DNA from: Streptomyces bungoensis
GTDB lineage: Bacteria; Actinomycetota; Actinomycetes; Streptomycetales; Streptomycetaceae
Length of the DNA: 64,000 bases
Assembly: GCF_001514215.1 (NCBI RefSeq)
Contig: NZ_KQ948864.1
Coordinates: 91,558-155,557 of the forward strand
Direction: 5' to 3'
Shown: in pieces, positions 24,979-34,096 of the stretch
Numbering within the stretch: position 1 is the stretch's first letter
Layout: every line of letters starts with the position of its first letter
Notes under the pieces: generated by a model
What the model was told of the DNA's origin: nothing
What the model saw: the letters and a program-made list of their open reading frames with translations, nothing else
The model's database searches: none
Position numbers and translations under genes: made by a program

Positions 24979-24998
24979 GTACGACTACGTAGTGTTAC
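24979..24998. promoter_or_regulatory. 20-bp palindrome, response-regulator-like site
   Basis: GTA-cg-ACTAC joined to GTAGT-gt-TAC: eight of ten positions per arm are symmetric. It lies 160 bp upstream of the secreted propeller gene and 40 bp after the oxygenase stop. The shape, a dyad around CTACGTAG, recalls NarL/LuxR-type response-regulator sites. Confidence 0.45.
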
Positions 24999-25161
24999 GC
25001 CCCTGTGACACCGAACGAACAGTTCCAAGATCGGGACCTGACAGGCTGTTCCCACAGCCGGAGCGGCAGGCGCTCGCGTGGCCCTCAGCGGGCCCGGGGA
25101 CGGTGCAGCGGCTCCGGCGTCGCCGCACGACACGACATGACCATGTTCCTGGGGGATCACC

Positions 25162-26073
25162 ATGACCACACGCACCCGCACCACCGCCGCCGCCATCGCG
25201 GTGGCCTCGGCCGTCATCGGCACCGCGCTGCTGGGCGCCTCGGGCGCCGCCTCGGCGGCCACCACCGCCGCCTCGCACGGCACCCTGACCGTCAGCAACG
25301 GCACCAAGTACGTACAGATCAACGGGCACCGGGTGAACTTCGGGGTGAGCGTCCGCGACCTCGCCTGGTCCCCGGACGGCGCCAAGGCCGCCTTCGTCGA
25401 CGGCTCCGGCGACCTGGACATCGCCAACCCCGACGGCAGCGGGCGGGTCGTCGTCGCCAAGAACCCCGGCGGCCAGACCTGGTCCCACCCGACCTGGCAG
25501 GTGACCAAGAAGGACACCCGGTACGGGATCCCCGCCAAGGACAACCTCATCTTCGCCGCCCGCGCCAACGGCGTCTCCCGGCTCAAGTACGTCTCCGCCA
25601 AGGCCGTCCACGGCACCCCGAAGACGCTGACCCTGAACGGCTCCCCGGACCCGGACGGCGCGGTCCCGCAGACCGGCAACGTCTGGCCCAACGCGGCCGG
25701 CCGTTACGGCACCTCGGTCTACGCCAACACCGACACGGGCGCCGTCTACATCCGTGACGACTACCTGCGCCAGCAGGGCGGCAAGCTCACCAAGGGCTCC
25801 CAGCCGGCGCTGTCGCCGAACGAGGAGGAGGTCGTCTTCGTGCGCTCCGTCGCGGGCCACGACCACCTCTTCGTCGAGGACCTCATGCACGGCAACCACG
25901 TCAAGGACCTCACCCCGCACGCCACCACGGACTACACCGAGCCGGCCTGGTCCCCCGACGGCAGGACGCTCGCGGCCCGTACCCCCGCCGGCACGGTCAC
26001 CCTGCCGGCCGACGGCACAGGCCGGCCGGTCAAGGTCACGTCGACGGCCGGCCTGGCCGCCTACCGTCCCTGA
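25162..26073 (+). CDS. Secreted TolB/WD40-like beta-propeller protein
   Basis: A 303-residue precursor. The signal peptide (residues 1-33, ending ASA) is followed by PD40-type propeller blades: LAWSPDGAKAAFVDG, QPALSPNEEEVVFVRS and EPAWSPDGRTLAART. Such blades occur in TolB-like and peptidase-associated propellers and usually mediate binding. No catalytic domain is attached. The start is ATG 25162 with GGGGGA upstream. It stands alone, with a long leader containing a 20-bp palindrome, and ends 47 bp from a convergent gene. Confidence 0.85.
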   Translation: MTTRTRTTAAAIAVASAVIGTALLGASGAASAATTAASHGTLTVSNGTKYVQINGHRVNFGVSVRDLAWSPDGAKAAFVDGSGDLDIANPDGSGRVVVAKNPGGQTWSHPTWQVTKKDTRYGIPAKDNLIFAARANGVSRLKYVSAKAVHGTPKTLTLNGSPDPDGAVPQTGNVWPNAAGRYGTSVYANTDTGAVYIRDDYLRQQGGKLTKGSQPALSPNEEEVVFVRSVAGHDHLFVEDLMHGNHVKDLTPHATTDYTEPAWSPDGRTLAARTPAGTVTLPADGTGRPVKVTSTAGLAAYRP

Positions 26074-26120
26074 GCGTCCTCACGCCCACGGCAACGGGCC
26101 GGGCCCGCCCAGGCGCGGAG

Positions 26121-26684
26121 TCACTCCGCCGCCCGGGCGAGCTCGGCCCGCAGTGCGTCCAGGTGCGCGTCGGCCGTGTCGTGCGGCAGGAACTCGACGA
26201 CGTCGAGGAACCGGAACAGCACCTGGCTGCTCGTGACGGCGTACTCGTACTCCCCGAACCCCACCACCGCGCCCATCGCGCCCCGGACGGCACCCCGCAC
26301 CACGTGCGCGGTCATCTCGTCCGGTTCGGTCGCCGACATTCCCCGCCGGGCGTTGGGCCGGGCCAGGTACGGGCACACCATCGAGGCGTACAGCATGCAC
26401 GCACGGTGCCCCGGGCCCTCGAGGGTCGGCGCGAGATTGAGGTACGGCCGCCCGGCGGCGAGCGCCTCACCGATCGCCGCGCTCTCCGCGGCCCCCACCA
26501 CGCGCCACACCGGGCCCTGTGGCATGCCCCGGTCGCACACCGAGCACAGGCGTTTCCGGGCGCACGCCGCGCTGCGCTCGTAGTCGGTCAGCGCGAACTG
26601 CGGCTCGTCGCCCTCCCACGGAGTGATCGCCGGCACCGGATACCCCCGTACGTCACGTGGCCGCGCCTCCACCGCCGACGGCAT
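26121..26684 (-). CDS. Conserved actinobacterial hypothetical protein with Cys motif
   Basis: 187 residues from ATG 26684; GTG 26705 is an alternative, and GAAAG precedes the ATG. The first half has FALTDYERSAACARKRLCSVCDRG, a CxxxxxxCxxC arrangement that could bind zinc, then GPVWRVVGAAES and a HRACMLYASMVCPYL segment. The C-terminal part looks helical (SQVLFRFLDVVEFLP). Close homologues occur in other streptomycetes from memory, without assigned function. It converges with the propeller gene. Confidence 0.7.
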   Translation of the reverse strand: MPSAVEARPRDVRGYPVPAITPWEGDEPQFALTDYERSAACARKRLCSVCDRGMPQGPVWRVVGAAESAAIGEALAAGRPYLNLAPTLEGPGHRACMLYASMVCPYLARPNARRGMSATEPDEMTAHVVRGAVRGAMGAVVGFGEYEYAVTSSQVLFRFLDVVEFLPHDTADAHLDALRAELARAAE

Positions 26685-26847
26685 GGGAACACTTTCGAAT
26701 CGCACCCCCCATGCCTACCAGACCGGCGGACACGGGAGGAACCGGGGCCCTGTTCCCGCTTACTCGGCGGCGTGCCGGATGTCGCCCGCGGGGTCATGAT
26801 GAGACTGCCCGGCCGCCGCGGGAGCGCCGGGCGGGAAGGGGCAGGCG

Positions 26848-27783
26848 ATGGAGCTGTTCCCGCCGGTGCTGCTGGCGGAGTGGCGGGACACCAAGGAGAC
26901 GCTGCACCGCTTCGCGCAGATCGTCGGCAAGATCCGCTTGGCCGCGAGCGCCCGGCGCAACCACTGGTGGAACGTACCGTTCCATGTCACTGGGCGCGGC
27001 ATCACCACCCGACCGATGGGTCAGGTCGACGGGAATCCGATCTTCACGATCGACTTCGACTTCGTCGACCACCGGCTCGTCGTCATGACACTGGACGGCG
27101 AAACACGGTCCTTTCCGCTTCCGGGCCAGTCCGTCGCGTCCTTCTACGACCAGACCCTGGCCGCCCTGGCCGCGCTGGGCGTCCGGGTGGACATCGCTAT
27201 CCCCAGGCCCTTCGATCTGCCCGACGCCGACCGGCCGTTCGCCGAGGACACCGAGCACGCGGCCTACGACCCGGTGGCCGCGAACCGCTACTGGCGGGTG
27301 CTCAGCCAGGTCGCGTCCGTGCTGGAGGAATTCGCGGCAGGCTTCTCGGGGAAGACCAGCCCGGTGCACCACTTCTGGCACACCTTCGACATCGCCCACA
27401 GCCGGTTCTCCGGGCGCCGGGTCGACCAGCCCGGGCAGGTCGACCCGGTCACTCGGGAGGCGTACTCCTCGGAAGTGATCAGCTTCGGCTTCTGGTTCGG
27501 CGACGACACCTTCGCCGAGCCCGCGTTCTACTCCTACACCGCGCCCGAGCCCGCCGGCCTGGCCGAAGCGCCGCTCAGCCCGGCGTCCGCGCAGTGGATG
27601 GCGCGCGGCGACAGCCACCTGGCCGTGCTGCGCTACGACGCGGCCCGCGCCGAGCGCGATCCGCGGGCCGCCGTGCTCGCCTTCTACGAAAGCGCCTACC
27701 AGGCCGGGGCCGAGCACGCCGGATGGGACATCGCAGCGCTTGCGTGCCCCGGCGGAATCACGGACCCGGTCCGCCGCAACTGA
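26848..27783 (+). CDS. DUF5996 family protein
   Basis: 311 residues matching the DUF5996 pattern. It begins LFPPVLLAEWRDTKETLHRF with QIVGKIRLA, then RNHWWNVPFHVTGRGITTRP, FDFVDHRL, and later SPVHHFWHTFDIAHSRFSGR and VISFGFWFGDD. The family is widespread in actinobacteria and some proteobacteria and has no known function. Conserved His and Trp clusters suggest a ligand pocket. The start is ATG 26848 with GAAGGGG upstream. Broken genes follow, so operon context is lost. Confidence 0.88.
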   Translation: MELFPPVLLAEWRDTKETLHRFAQIVGKIRLAASARRNHWWNVPFHVTGRGITTRPMGQVDGNPIFTIDFDFVDHRLVVMTLDGETRSFPLPGQSVASFYDQTLAALAALGVRVDIAIPRPFDLPDADRPFAEDTEHAAYDPVAANRYWRVLSQVASVLEEFAAGFSGKTSPVHHFWHTFDIAHSRFSGRRVDQPGQVDPVTREAYSSEVISFGFWFGDDTFAEPAFYSYTAPEPAGLAEAPLSPASAQWMARGDSHLAVLRYDAARAERDPRAAVLAFYESAYQAGAEHAGWDIAALACPGGITDPVRRN

Positions 27784-27812
27784 CACATTCGGTCAGCAGT
27801 GCCGTGCTGTGG

Positions 27813-27930
27813 TCAGGCGTCGGTATCGGTGCGCGCCAGGAGGCCCTTGAGCAGTAGGCCCATGGACTGGCCGACCTCGATGAGGCAGCCACCCGGGTCG
27901 CTCATCCAGCAGCACAGCTCGGCGCGCCGG
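27813..27930 (-). pseudogene. VOC (glyoxalase-like) C-terminal remnant
   Basis: Leftward translation CCWMSDPGGCLIEVGQSMGL ending at TGA 27813-27815 is the final strand of a VOC-superfamily dioxygenase or glyoxalase (DPxGxLIEVGQ, containing the last metal Glu). The rest of the domain is absent. Confidence 0.55.
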
Positions 27931-28019
27931 TCATGGGCGCGGTGAGGAACTCGGCTTCCTTGGCGCGCCCGTTCCAGCCGCAGCCCGGAACGGCCAGCAG
28001 GGCGAGGGGCCGCCCTGGC

Positions 28020-28160
28020 ACCTGATGGACCTCACCTCCGACCTCAGCGCCCTGCCGGACGCGCGTATGCGGTCGTCACCTGCCGCCTGGTCCACCGCTG
28101 GACGGACGACAAGGCGGCCTTCCTCGACCGCGGGTACGTCAGGGCCACTGTCCACGAGGC
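28020..28160 (+). pseudogene. SAM-dependent methyltransferase remnant
   Basis: The fragments DLTSDLSALPDA and, one frame away, YAVVTCRLVHRWTDDKAAFL resemble motif II-III of a class I methyltransferase (DLSALPxxAYAVITCRLVxRWxxD). Both ends and the SAM-binding GxGxG motif are missing. It lies between the VOC remnant and the protease gene in a 533-bp stretch without an intact gene. Confidence 0.5.
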
Positions 28161-28253
28161 CGGTGGGTCAGGCGGCTTGCATCACCGAATCGATCCGTGC
28201 ATTGGCATGGACCTGACGCTAAGACCGGACTAGGCTCTGCCTCTCGCCACCCA

Positions 28254-28267
28254 TGAGAGCGCTCTCA
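28254..28267. promoter_or_regulatory. LacI-family (CebR-type) operator upstream of the protease
   Basis: The perfect palindrome TGAGAGCGCTCTCA differs by one base per arm from the CebR operator TGGGAGCGCTCCCA known for cellulose-utilisation genes in Streptomyces. It lies 50 bp upstream of the protease start, downstream of a TAGGCT -10-like box. Confidence 0.6.
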
Positions 28268-28316
28268 CCATCGGCTGTTCCACCCCCACTACTGGAACGA
28301 CGAAGGGCAACCCGCC

Positions 28317-29477
28317 ATGAGACGCACCAGACTCGCCCGCGCGGTCACGGCCGCACTCCTCGTCCTCGGCGGACTGGGCGCGGCCGGCGCCTCCCCCGCC
28401 TCCGCGGCCGGCTCCGGTACTCCCGCCGCATCCGCCGCGCCCGCCGCCGAGGGCATCGTGAACGCCATGCAGCGGGACCTCGGCCTGACCCGCACCCAGG
28501 CGGTGGCCCGGCTCGCGGCCGAGAAGACTGCCGCCGGCCTCGCCCCCAAGGCGCGCCGTGAGGCCGGCGCCACCTACGCGGGCTCCTGGTTCGACGCCCC
28601 GAGCGGACGCCTGACCGTCGCCCTCACCCCGGACGCCCCGGCCGCCACCCGCCGGGCGATCGAGCGCTCCGGGGCCGTCGTCCGCACCGCCGAGCACAGC
28701 GCCCGGCAACTGGACGCGGCCAAGGCGCGGATCGACCGGTTGCACGCGCCCTCGGGGATCACCGGCTGGCATGTCGACCCGAAGGCCAGCACGGTCGTCG
28801 TCGAGGTTGTACGCGGCAAGCAGGCTGACAACGATGTCCAGCGCTTCCTGTCCCGGGCCCGCCGGACCGGGCCCGTCACTGTCGAGGCCTCCGCGGCCCC
28901 GAGAACCCTCGCCGCAGGCACCGTGGGCGGTGACCCGTATTACACCGGCAACGTCCGCTGCTCCATCGGCTTCTCGGTGTACGGCGGTTTCGTCACCGCC
29001 GGGCACTGCGGACAGCCCGGCGCCGGAGTCAGCGGCTGGGACGGCTCCTACATCGGCACCTTCCAGGGCTCTTCGTTCCCGGACAACGACTACGCCTGGG
29101 TCAGCGTGGGCAGCGGCTGGTGGACGGTGCCGGTGGTGCTCGGCTGGGGCACGGTGCCGGACCAGCTCGTGCGCGGCTCGGCCGTAGCGCCCGTCGGCTC
29201 CTCGGTCTGCCGTTCCGGTTCCACCTCGCACTGGCACTGCGGCACGGTGCTGGCGCTGAACGAGACCGTCAACTACAGCCAAGGCGCGGTGTACCAGCTC
29301 ACCAAGACCAGCGCCTGCGCCGAACCCGGTGACTCGGGCGGCTCCTTCATCACCGGGGACCAGGCGCAGGGCGTCACCTCCGGCGGCTGGGGCAACTGCT
29401 CCAGCGGCGGCGAGACCTGGTTCCAGCCGGTCAACGAGATCCTCGGCCGGTACGGCCTGACCCTGCACACCTACTGA
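28317..29477 (+). CDS. Secreted S1-family serine protease (streptogrisin type)
   Basis: A 386-residue preproprotein. The signal peptide (1-30, ASA) is followed by an alpha-lytic-protease-type propeptide (about 45-200, with RDLGLTRTQAVARL and later GWHVDPKASTVVVEV) needed for folding. The mature protease begins near residue 200. The catalytic triad is His230 in TAGHC, Asp258 in PDNDYA and Ser340 in GDSGGS. Disulfide Cys pairs are present. Streptogrisin C-like enzymes carry an added chitin-binding domain; this one does not. The start is ATG 28317 with AAGGGC upstream. A LacI-type palindrome upstream suggests sugar-linked control, and a perfect hairpin follows. Confidence 0.95.
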   Translation: MRRTRLARAVTAALLVLGGLGAAGASPASAAGSGTPAASAAPAAEGIVNAMQRDLGLTRTQAVARLAAEKTAAGLAPKARREAGATYAGSWFDAPSGRLTVALTPDAPAATRRAIERSGAVVRTAEHSARQLDAAKARIDRLHAPSGITGWHVDPKASTVVVEVVRGKQADNDVQRFLSRARRTGPVTVEASAAPRTLAAGTVGGDPYYTGNVRCSIGFSVYGGFVTAGHCGQPGAGVSGWDGSYIGTFQGSSFPDNDYAWVSVGSGWWTVPVVLGWGTVPDQLVRGSAVAPVGSSVCRSGSTSHWHCGTVLALNETVNYSQGAVYQLTKTSACAEPGDSGGSFITGDQAQGVTSGGWGNCSSGGETWFQPVNEILGRYGLTLHTY

Positions 29478-29493
29478 CCGCACACAGCGGCCC

Positions 29494-29522
29494 GGGGTTC
29501 CGCGCATCCGGCGCGGAACCCC
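29494..29522 (+). terminator. 12-bp perfect hairpin terminator
   Basis: Bases 29494-29505 pair with 29511-29522 around a 5-base loop, 16 bp after the protease stop codon. Confidence 0.85.
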
Positions 29523-29948
29523 ACCCGCGGTCCCCGGGCCCCGGGGCGGAAGGCCGTCCGCGTGCCGGCCTCCGGCAGGCGAGGGCCGCGCGCGACGGCC
29601 GGCAACACGCGGTATGGCTGCTGCTTCTTCCGTTGCCTCGCGGCGTGTCGGGTGTCGGAGCCTCAGCTTTGTGTCGCCTCCTCGGCGGTCCGTCCTGATC
29701 GGAGCAGACCGCCGGGCTTGCGATCTGAGGTGTCCCACACCTTCCGAGCCAGCAACCTGCAGGTGGGGTTGCCAGGTGATGGGGGGAAGAGCGGTCGGGC
29801 CGGAAGCCGGGCACGCGTAGACGCCGTCGGCGAGGACTTGGACGCGGGCTGCCCGGAGCGGAACTCCCCTGGGCAGGGCTCCGGGTGGGTGACCCGCTTG
29901 ATCACGCCGTGCGGTCGTGGCGCGTTCCCGGCCGGACGGACGGGCGGA
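29523..29948. other. No gene recognised (about 425 bp)
   Basis: Short frames only; the rightward 68-residue frame from 29614 is Cys/Arg-rich and matches nothing I know. It probably represents the space between a terminated gene and the 3' end of a leftward gene. Confidence 0.4.
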
Positions 29949-30782
29949 TCAGCGCAGTCCGGCGAAGAGATCGTTCTCGGGGACTGGCGCGCCGGTGGCG
30001 TCCTGGACACGTACGAAGGTCTCCATGCCCATCAACTCGCCGAACTTCTCCTTGCCCATCTTGAGGAAGAAGATGTTCTCGCCCTGACTGGCGTGCGCGG
30101 CCAACGCGTCGAACTTCTGGCCGCTGAACGCGGTGGTGTCCACCCAGGTGGTGATCTCATCGTCGGGGAGGCCGAGCTCGGCCATCGCGGCAGCCTCGGC
30201 AGGATCCGGCTCCGGCATGTCCTCATGAAACTCGCGCATGATCTCGCCGAACCGCTGCATCATCGAGCGGGGCACCGTCGTCCAGTACACCTTCGGTGTC
30301 AGCGCGGTCATCTCCAGCGCCGCCACCGTGATGCGGTGGGCCTGGATGTGGTCGGGGTGACCGTAGAAGCCGTTCTCGTCGTAGGTGACGACCACATCAG
30401 GTCGGTAGTGCCGCATGAGTTCCGCGAGCCGGGCCGCACCTTCTTCCACGGGGGTCTGCCAGAAGGAGCCGGGGGCGTCGTTGCTCGGCCAGCCCGTCAT
30501 CCCGGAGTCGGCATAGCCCAGCATCTGAAGGTCGCTGACCTTCAGGACGTCACAGCTCGCCTCAAGTTCTCGACGGCGCATCGTGGCGACCGCCGCCGGG
30601 TCATGCCCGGGATCGCCCGGCTTGACGCCTCCCGGTCCGTCACCGCAACCGCCGTCGGTACACGTGACGAGAACGGTGCGGATGCCTTCCGCCGCGTACC
30701 GCGCGAGGACCCCTCCGGTTCCGGTGGCCTCGTCGTCCGGGTGGGCGTGTACTGCCATGAGCGTCAAGGGGCGGTCAGGCAT
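29949..30782 (-). CDS. LmbE/PIG-L-family deacetylase
   Basis: 277 residues of the zinc-dependent N-acetylglucosaminyl deacetylase fold, which in actinobacteria includes MshB and the mycothiol conjugate amidase Mca. The metal motif HPDDE is at residues 14-18, and the third ligand His is in GHPDH. VVTYDENGFYGHPDH and TALTPKVYWTTVPRS are typical of the MshB/Mca branch. The start is ATG 30782 with AGGAGG upstream; a longer frame is rejected. It is monocistronic. Whether it acts on a mycothiol conjugate or another GlcNAc derivative is not settled by the sequence. Confidence 0.9.
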   Translation of the reverse strand: MPDRPLTLMAVHAHPDDEATGTGGVLARYAAEGIRTVLVTCTDGGCGDGPGGVKPGDPGHDPAAVATMRRRELEASCDVLKVSDLQMLGYADSGMTGWPSNDAPGSFWQTPVEEGAARLAELMRHYRPDVVVTYDENGFYGHPDHIQAHRITVAALEMTALTPKVYWTTVPRSMMQRFGEIMREFHEDMPEPDPAEAAAMAELGLPDDEITTWVDTTAFSGQKFDALAAHASQGENIFFLKMGKEKFGELMGMETFVRVQDATGAPVPENDLFAGLR

Positions 30783-31163
30783 GAAACTGTCCTCCTGCAG
30801 AAACACGTCTTGGTCCGAATGCGTGGCGGGTATTCCGCCGTCCTGGGGCCCGGATCCTGGTGGGGCGGACGACCTTGCCGTCTCTGTGTCCCCTGCCGTG
30901 CGGCGCCGGTCCCTCGGTCGGTGCAACCGTCCCGGCCGGACCGGCTGTTCCCGTCCCCGCCGATTGGCCTCCCAGCGTAGGCGTTTCAACGCGAACGAGG
31001 GGCAGGCGCGACCTGCCTGTCTCAGTGCCACGTGGGGTCCGACTTCCATCCGGCAGCAGCCGTGGGATTCCGTCACGGCACGCGAAACCCTACAGTCCCA
31101 CTCGGCAGCCCTCCGTGACACAGCGTCGTCTGCCCTGTCGGCACCATGCGCCAGTAGCGGCAC
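30783..31163. other. No gene recognised (381 bp)
   Basis: Upstream region of the deacetylase gene and the 3' side of the next leftward gene. Open frames are continuations or shadows of those genes. Confidence 0.4.
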
Positions 31164-31940
31164 CTAGCTCTCCGGACAGCACGCCTGGACGCCCTTGCGA
31201 CGCAGCCAACCGCGCCGCGGCGCGACCGGAGCGGCCGGTCCGGAGTACGGCGGTGCGGGCGGGACCGGGCCACTGCGGGGCGACGGCGACGGTCCGGGTT
31301 GAGACTGGGGCCCCGCCACAGGGCCGGGGAACGGCGGCAGGACCTTGAACTGCTCGTGCAGTTCGACGGTCGGCGTGATCCGGTGCAGCGCGGCCCGTAC
31401 CAGGGTGAGGGGATGGTCGGGGAACTGCGCATCCCATTGCTCCAGGTCGGCCACGTGGTACGGCAATCCGCCCAACTGCCCGTCACCGGTGTACGGGTGG
31501 GGCCGGAAGTAGTTGGCCGGCTCCACCCGATCCGCCACCACAGCCTCCCGCAGACCGGTCGTCGCGCCCTCCGCGGCCTGTACCTTGACCACGGTGCTGC
31601 AACGGTCCTTCGGCAGCGTCCAACTGCCGATGAAGGCCTGCCCCGGCCTGCTTCCCAGCGGCATCTTGATCAGCTGGCGCAGCGCCGTGACCCCGTCCAC
31701 GGTTCCCGCCACCGCCTCGATGAGACCGCCCCCGGCCCTCGCCACGTCTCGGGCGCGTTCGAACCGCAGCCGCTCCAACTCGTGCAGCGGCGCCGGCAGG
31801 TCCGGGACGAGGGGGAAGAAGTGAACCGACAGGATGATCCCCGCCGCGTCGGTCCACACGCCGGGCTCGCGCTCGGCGAATCCGGTGAGGTCCAGGCCGG
31901 TGACCGGAGTCTGGGCTATCGAAGTCATGCCGATCATCAT
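31164..31940 (-). CDS. Hypothetical protein with Pro-rich C terminus
   Basis: About 258 residues. Residues 1-190 look folded (AQTPVTGLDLTGFAEREPGV, HFFPLVPDLPAPLHELERLR, MPLGSRPGQAFIGSWTLPKD, PYTGDGQLGGLPYHVADLEQWD). The pattern resembles actinobacterial proteins of unknown function that sit near type VII or lipoprotein genes, but I cannot name a family. The last 70 residues are Pro/Ser-rich and end in a basic, Cys-containing tail. No signal peptide. Starts at 31940, 31937 and 31928 are all possible; none has a strong ribosome site. A lipoprotein gene lies upstream in the same direction. Confidence 0.65.
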   Translation of the reverse strand: MMIGMTSIAQTPVTGLDLTGFAEREPGVWTDAAGIILSVHFFPLVPDLPAPLHELERLRFERARDVARAGGGLIEAVAGTVDGVTALRQLIKMPLGSRPGQAFIGSWTLPKDRCSTVVKVQAAEGATTGLREAVVADRVEPANYFRPHPYTGDGQLGGLPYHVADLEQWDAQFPDHPLTLVRAALHRITPTVELHEQFKVLPPFPGPVAGPQSQPGPSPSPRSGPVPPAPPYSGPAAPVAPRRGWLRRKGVQACCPES

Positions 31941-32134
31941 GACGCCAGCCGCACCCCGCCCGTCACATGACCCAGCGGACGGATGGCGGCCGAGCCGGAA
32001 CCCGCCCAGCCGGCACTTCGCCCGGCGGGCGTCCTTGGCCATGCCGGGATCCGCCGCGGTTGACGCAGTGGCGGTTGGTCAGGGTCGTCCACCCTTGACG
32101 CTCCCCCGGTGTCTGGCACCTGCCGTGGATCCGT

Positions 32135-32878
32135 TCAGGACGTGGGCGCGTCCAGCTTCGGCTTGCGTTTCACGTCGGTCACCTTCACGTCCTCCGTTTC
32201 CGGAGCCCCGAACGCTTCGACGATCACCCCGCTGCTGGTGCCGGTGACCTCCAGGGCCAGGTTGCTGCCGATGAAGCGCAGGTCGAGCCTTGCCCGCGGC
32301 GCACCTGCATGGCTCGGCATCCGGTGAATCCGCGACGCCGGGTACTCCATGCTCGTGAGCGTCGTGTGCATCACCTGATAGCTGGTCGTCTCGGTGTTCT
32401 TGAACGCCTCTGTGACGCGTTGTGCGTGCTCGCTGCCGCTGCACCTTTCGATGCCGGTCAGCGGCACTTCCCTGGCCGGCTTGGGCTTGACGGCGGAAGG
32501 AGTCGACTCCGGCGGCCGGGTCGCATCCGAAGGAAGGGGAACGGGTATGTCGCCGCCGGTGTCCGGGCCGCCCGGCGGGGTCTCGCCCGACCCGTATCTC
32601 GGTGGGGGCGCTTCCTCCCAGCCGGGCAGGTCCTCCGGCTGGGGCACCTCAGCTCTGTCGTCGGGGGCGTCCGGGGCGCAGTCCACCGTGATGCGGGTGA
32701 TCAGCTCAAGGAAACGCGTCTCCGGGTCGTCCAGAGGAGCATCCAGCGGGGTTGCCGTGGAGACGGCGCTGCCTGCAGAGGCCTGATCGGTGGCGGCGTT
32801 CTGAGTGCCGCAGCCGGACAGAACCATGCAGCCGAGCGCGGCCACCAGAACAGGCTTCGCCAGGGGTATCGATCGCAT
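32135..32878 (-). CDS. Putative lipoprotein, Pro-rich
   Basis: A 247-residue precursor. The signal peptide starts MRSIPLAKPVLVAALGCMVL and ends in the lipobox LSGC (Cys23), so it should be lipid-anchored on the outer face of the membrane. The middle is Pro/Gly-rich (APPPRYGSGETPPGGPDTGG). The C-terminal 90 residues look folded (EHAQRVTEAFKNTETTSYQV, then RLDLRFIGSNLALEVTG). Start ATG 32878 is chosen because it begins the signal peptide; longer frames upstream add no signal. It may be co-transcribed with the hypothetical gene downstream, 194 bp away. Confidence 0.75.
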   Translation of the reverse strand: MRSIPLAKPVLVAALGCMVLSGCGTQNAATDQASAGSAVSTATPLDAPLDDPETRFLELITRITVDCAPDAPDDRAEVPQPEDLPGWEEAPPPRYGSGETPPGGPDTGGDIPVPLPSDATRPPESTPSAVKPKPAREVPLTGIERCSGSEHAQRVTEAFKNTETTSYQVMHTTLTSMEYPASRIHRMPSHAGAPRARLDLRFIGSNLALEVTGTSSGVIVEAFGAPETEDVKVTDVKRKPKLDAPTS

Positions 32879-33125
32879 GCACGCACCATGCAGGAAGCCG
32901 ATCACTGCGCACATGAGCACTCGTACTCACCTTCGCCCGAGTAACGCTCAGGGCGCTCCGACACGGATTCTGGAAGACCCTCTGGTGTGTCACCGCGACG
33001 GCGCCGCCAGCCGCCGCCCCGCGGCAGGGCGCCCTGAGTCCCACGTCTGTGGCGCCAGGGCCTGCAGAAGGCCTCATGAGCGTTGTCCGCAGGGGGTTGT
33101 CAGTCCCCGTTCATAGGATCACGGC

Positions 33126-33668
33126 ATGTCTGACGCATTCACCGTCTTGTGGACCCATGACACGTGCCGTGCGCTGCGCAGGTCGGGCCGGGTGGGCGAG
33201 CGGCCGCCGGTCGCCTTCAGCGGTGCTCACTCCTCGCTGCCCGCGTGGGCGGGTGCCCGTTCTGGGGACGAGGTGTACGCGCTGCACGTGAACCGGCGCG
33301 AGGTGTTCGTGGTGAGTCGCATGCGAGTGATCGACATGGAGCGACGCGACTGCTGCGGCACGACCCCCGCTACCTGGGAGGACGCTGCGTATCCCGGGCA
33401 CGGTGACTGGTCGATGCTCGGCGCCGGCGGCTGCGGAGCCACAGCGGTGCACGTGGACGCGACGCCCGTACGCTTCGATGCGCCTCTCCCCGGTGACCTG
33501 CTTGCGAGGCTTACCTGGCGCAACCGCCGAGGTCAGACCCGCGGTCTGAAGTACGTGGTGGATGGCCGTCTCGAGAAGTCGGTCAGCCTCCAGGGGTTTT
33601 ATCGTCTGACCCCCGAGGCCGCTGACGAGTTGGCGGAAGCCGTCGGCAGCGTTGTCCCCTTGATGTAG
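33126..33668 (+). CDS. Hypothetical protein
   Basis: 180 residues, no signal peptide or membrane helix. Features: GDEVYALHVNRREVFVVSRM (a small beta region), a Cys pair in ERRDCCGTTPATW, and an Arg-rich C-terminal stretch (LLARLTWRNRRGQTRGLKYV, then YRLTPEAADELAEAV). I know of unnamed streptomycete proteins with this plan but no function. The start is ATG 33126 with AGGA upstream. Confidence 0.65.
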   Translation: MSDAFTVLWTHDTCRALRRSGRVGERPPVAFSGAHSSLPAWAGARSGDEVYALHVNRREVFVVSRMRVIDMERRDCCGTTPATWEDAAYPGHGDWSMLGAGGCGATAVHVDATPVRFDAPLPGDLLARLTWRNRRGQTRGLKYVVDGRLEKSVSLQGFYRLTPEAADELAEAVGSVVPLM

Positions 33669-34096
33669 CTGAGTACTGAAGTGGGGGGGGCCGATTCCGG
33701 CTGATCAGGCTTCGCGCCATGAGCGGACTGGTGTTGTTCCCTCCTCAAGTACTCGCTCCAGTGCGAGACCGGCCGATGCGCGCAGCGAGGCCGGCAGCTT
33801 GGGGAGCGGCTGCCTGGGAGGGCCGGTCCCCCACGTTCCCATGCCTGACTCCTGGTGTGGCTGTCTTGGAGGAGGCAGGATTCCAGGTCCTGTCGGCCAC
33901 CTCGGTGCTTCCTTTCGTCAGCGCCGCACTGGGCGAGGGCCCGGCATGCCCCTGCGGTGGCCACGAGCCGAGGAAGGCCGTCGATCGGATAACCTGACCG
34001 CTGCCTCGGCGCGGACGATGACGCTCCAGGTCCCGGGTCGGGCGGATGCCCTGCCGAGGCCTTGTCCGGGGGCGTCCGGCAGCGCGAGGGGGAAAC
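33669..34096. other. No gene recognised (428 bp)
   Basis: Starts with a run of eight G shortly after the preceding stop. No protein family or dyad was seen. Confidence 0.4.
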
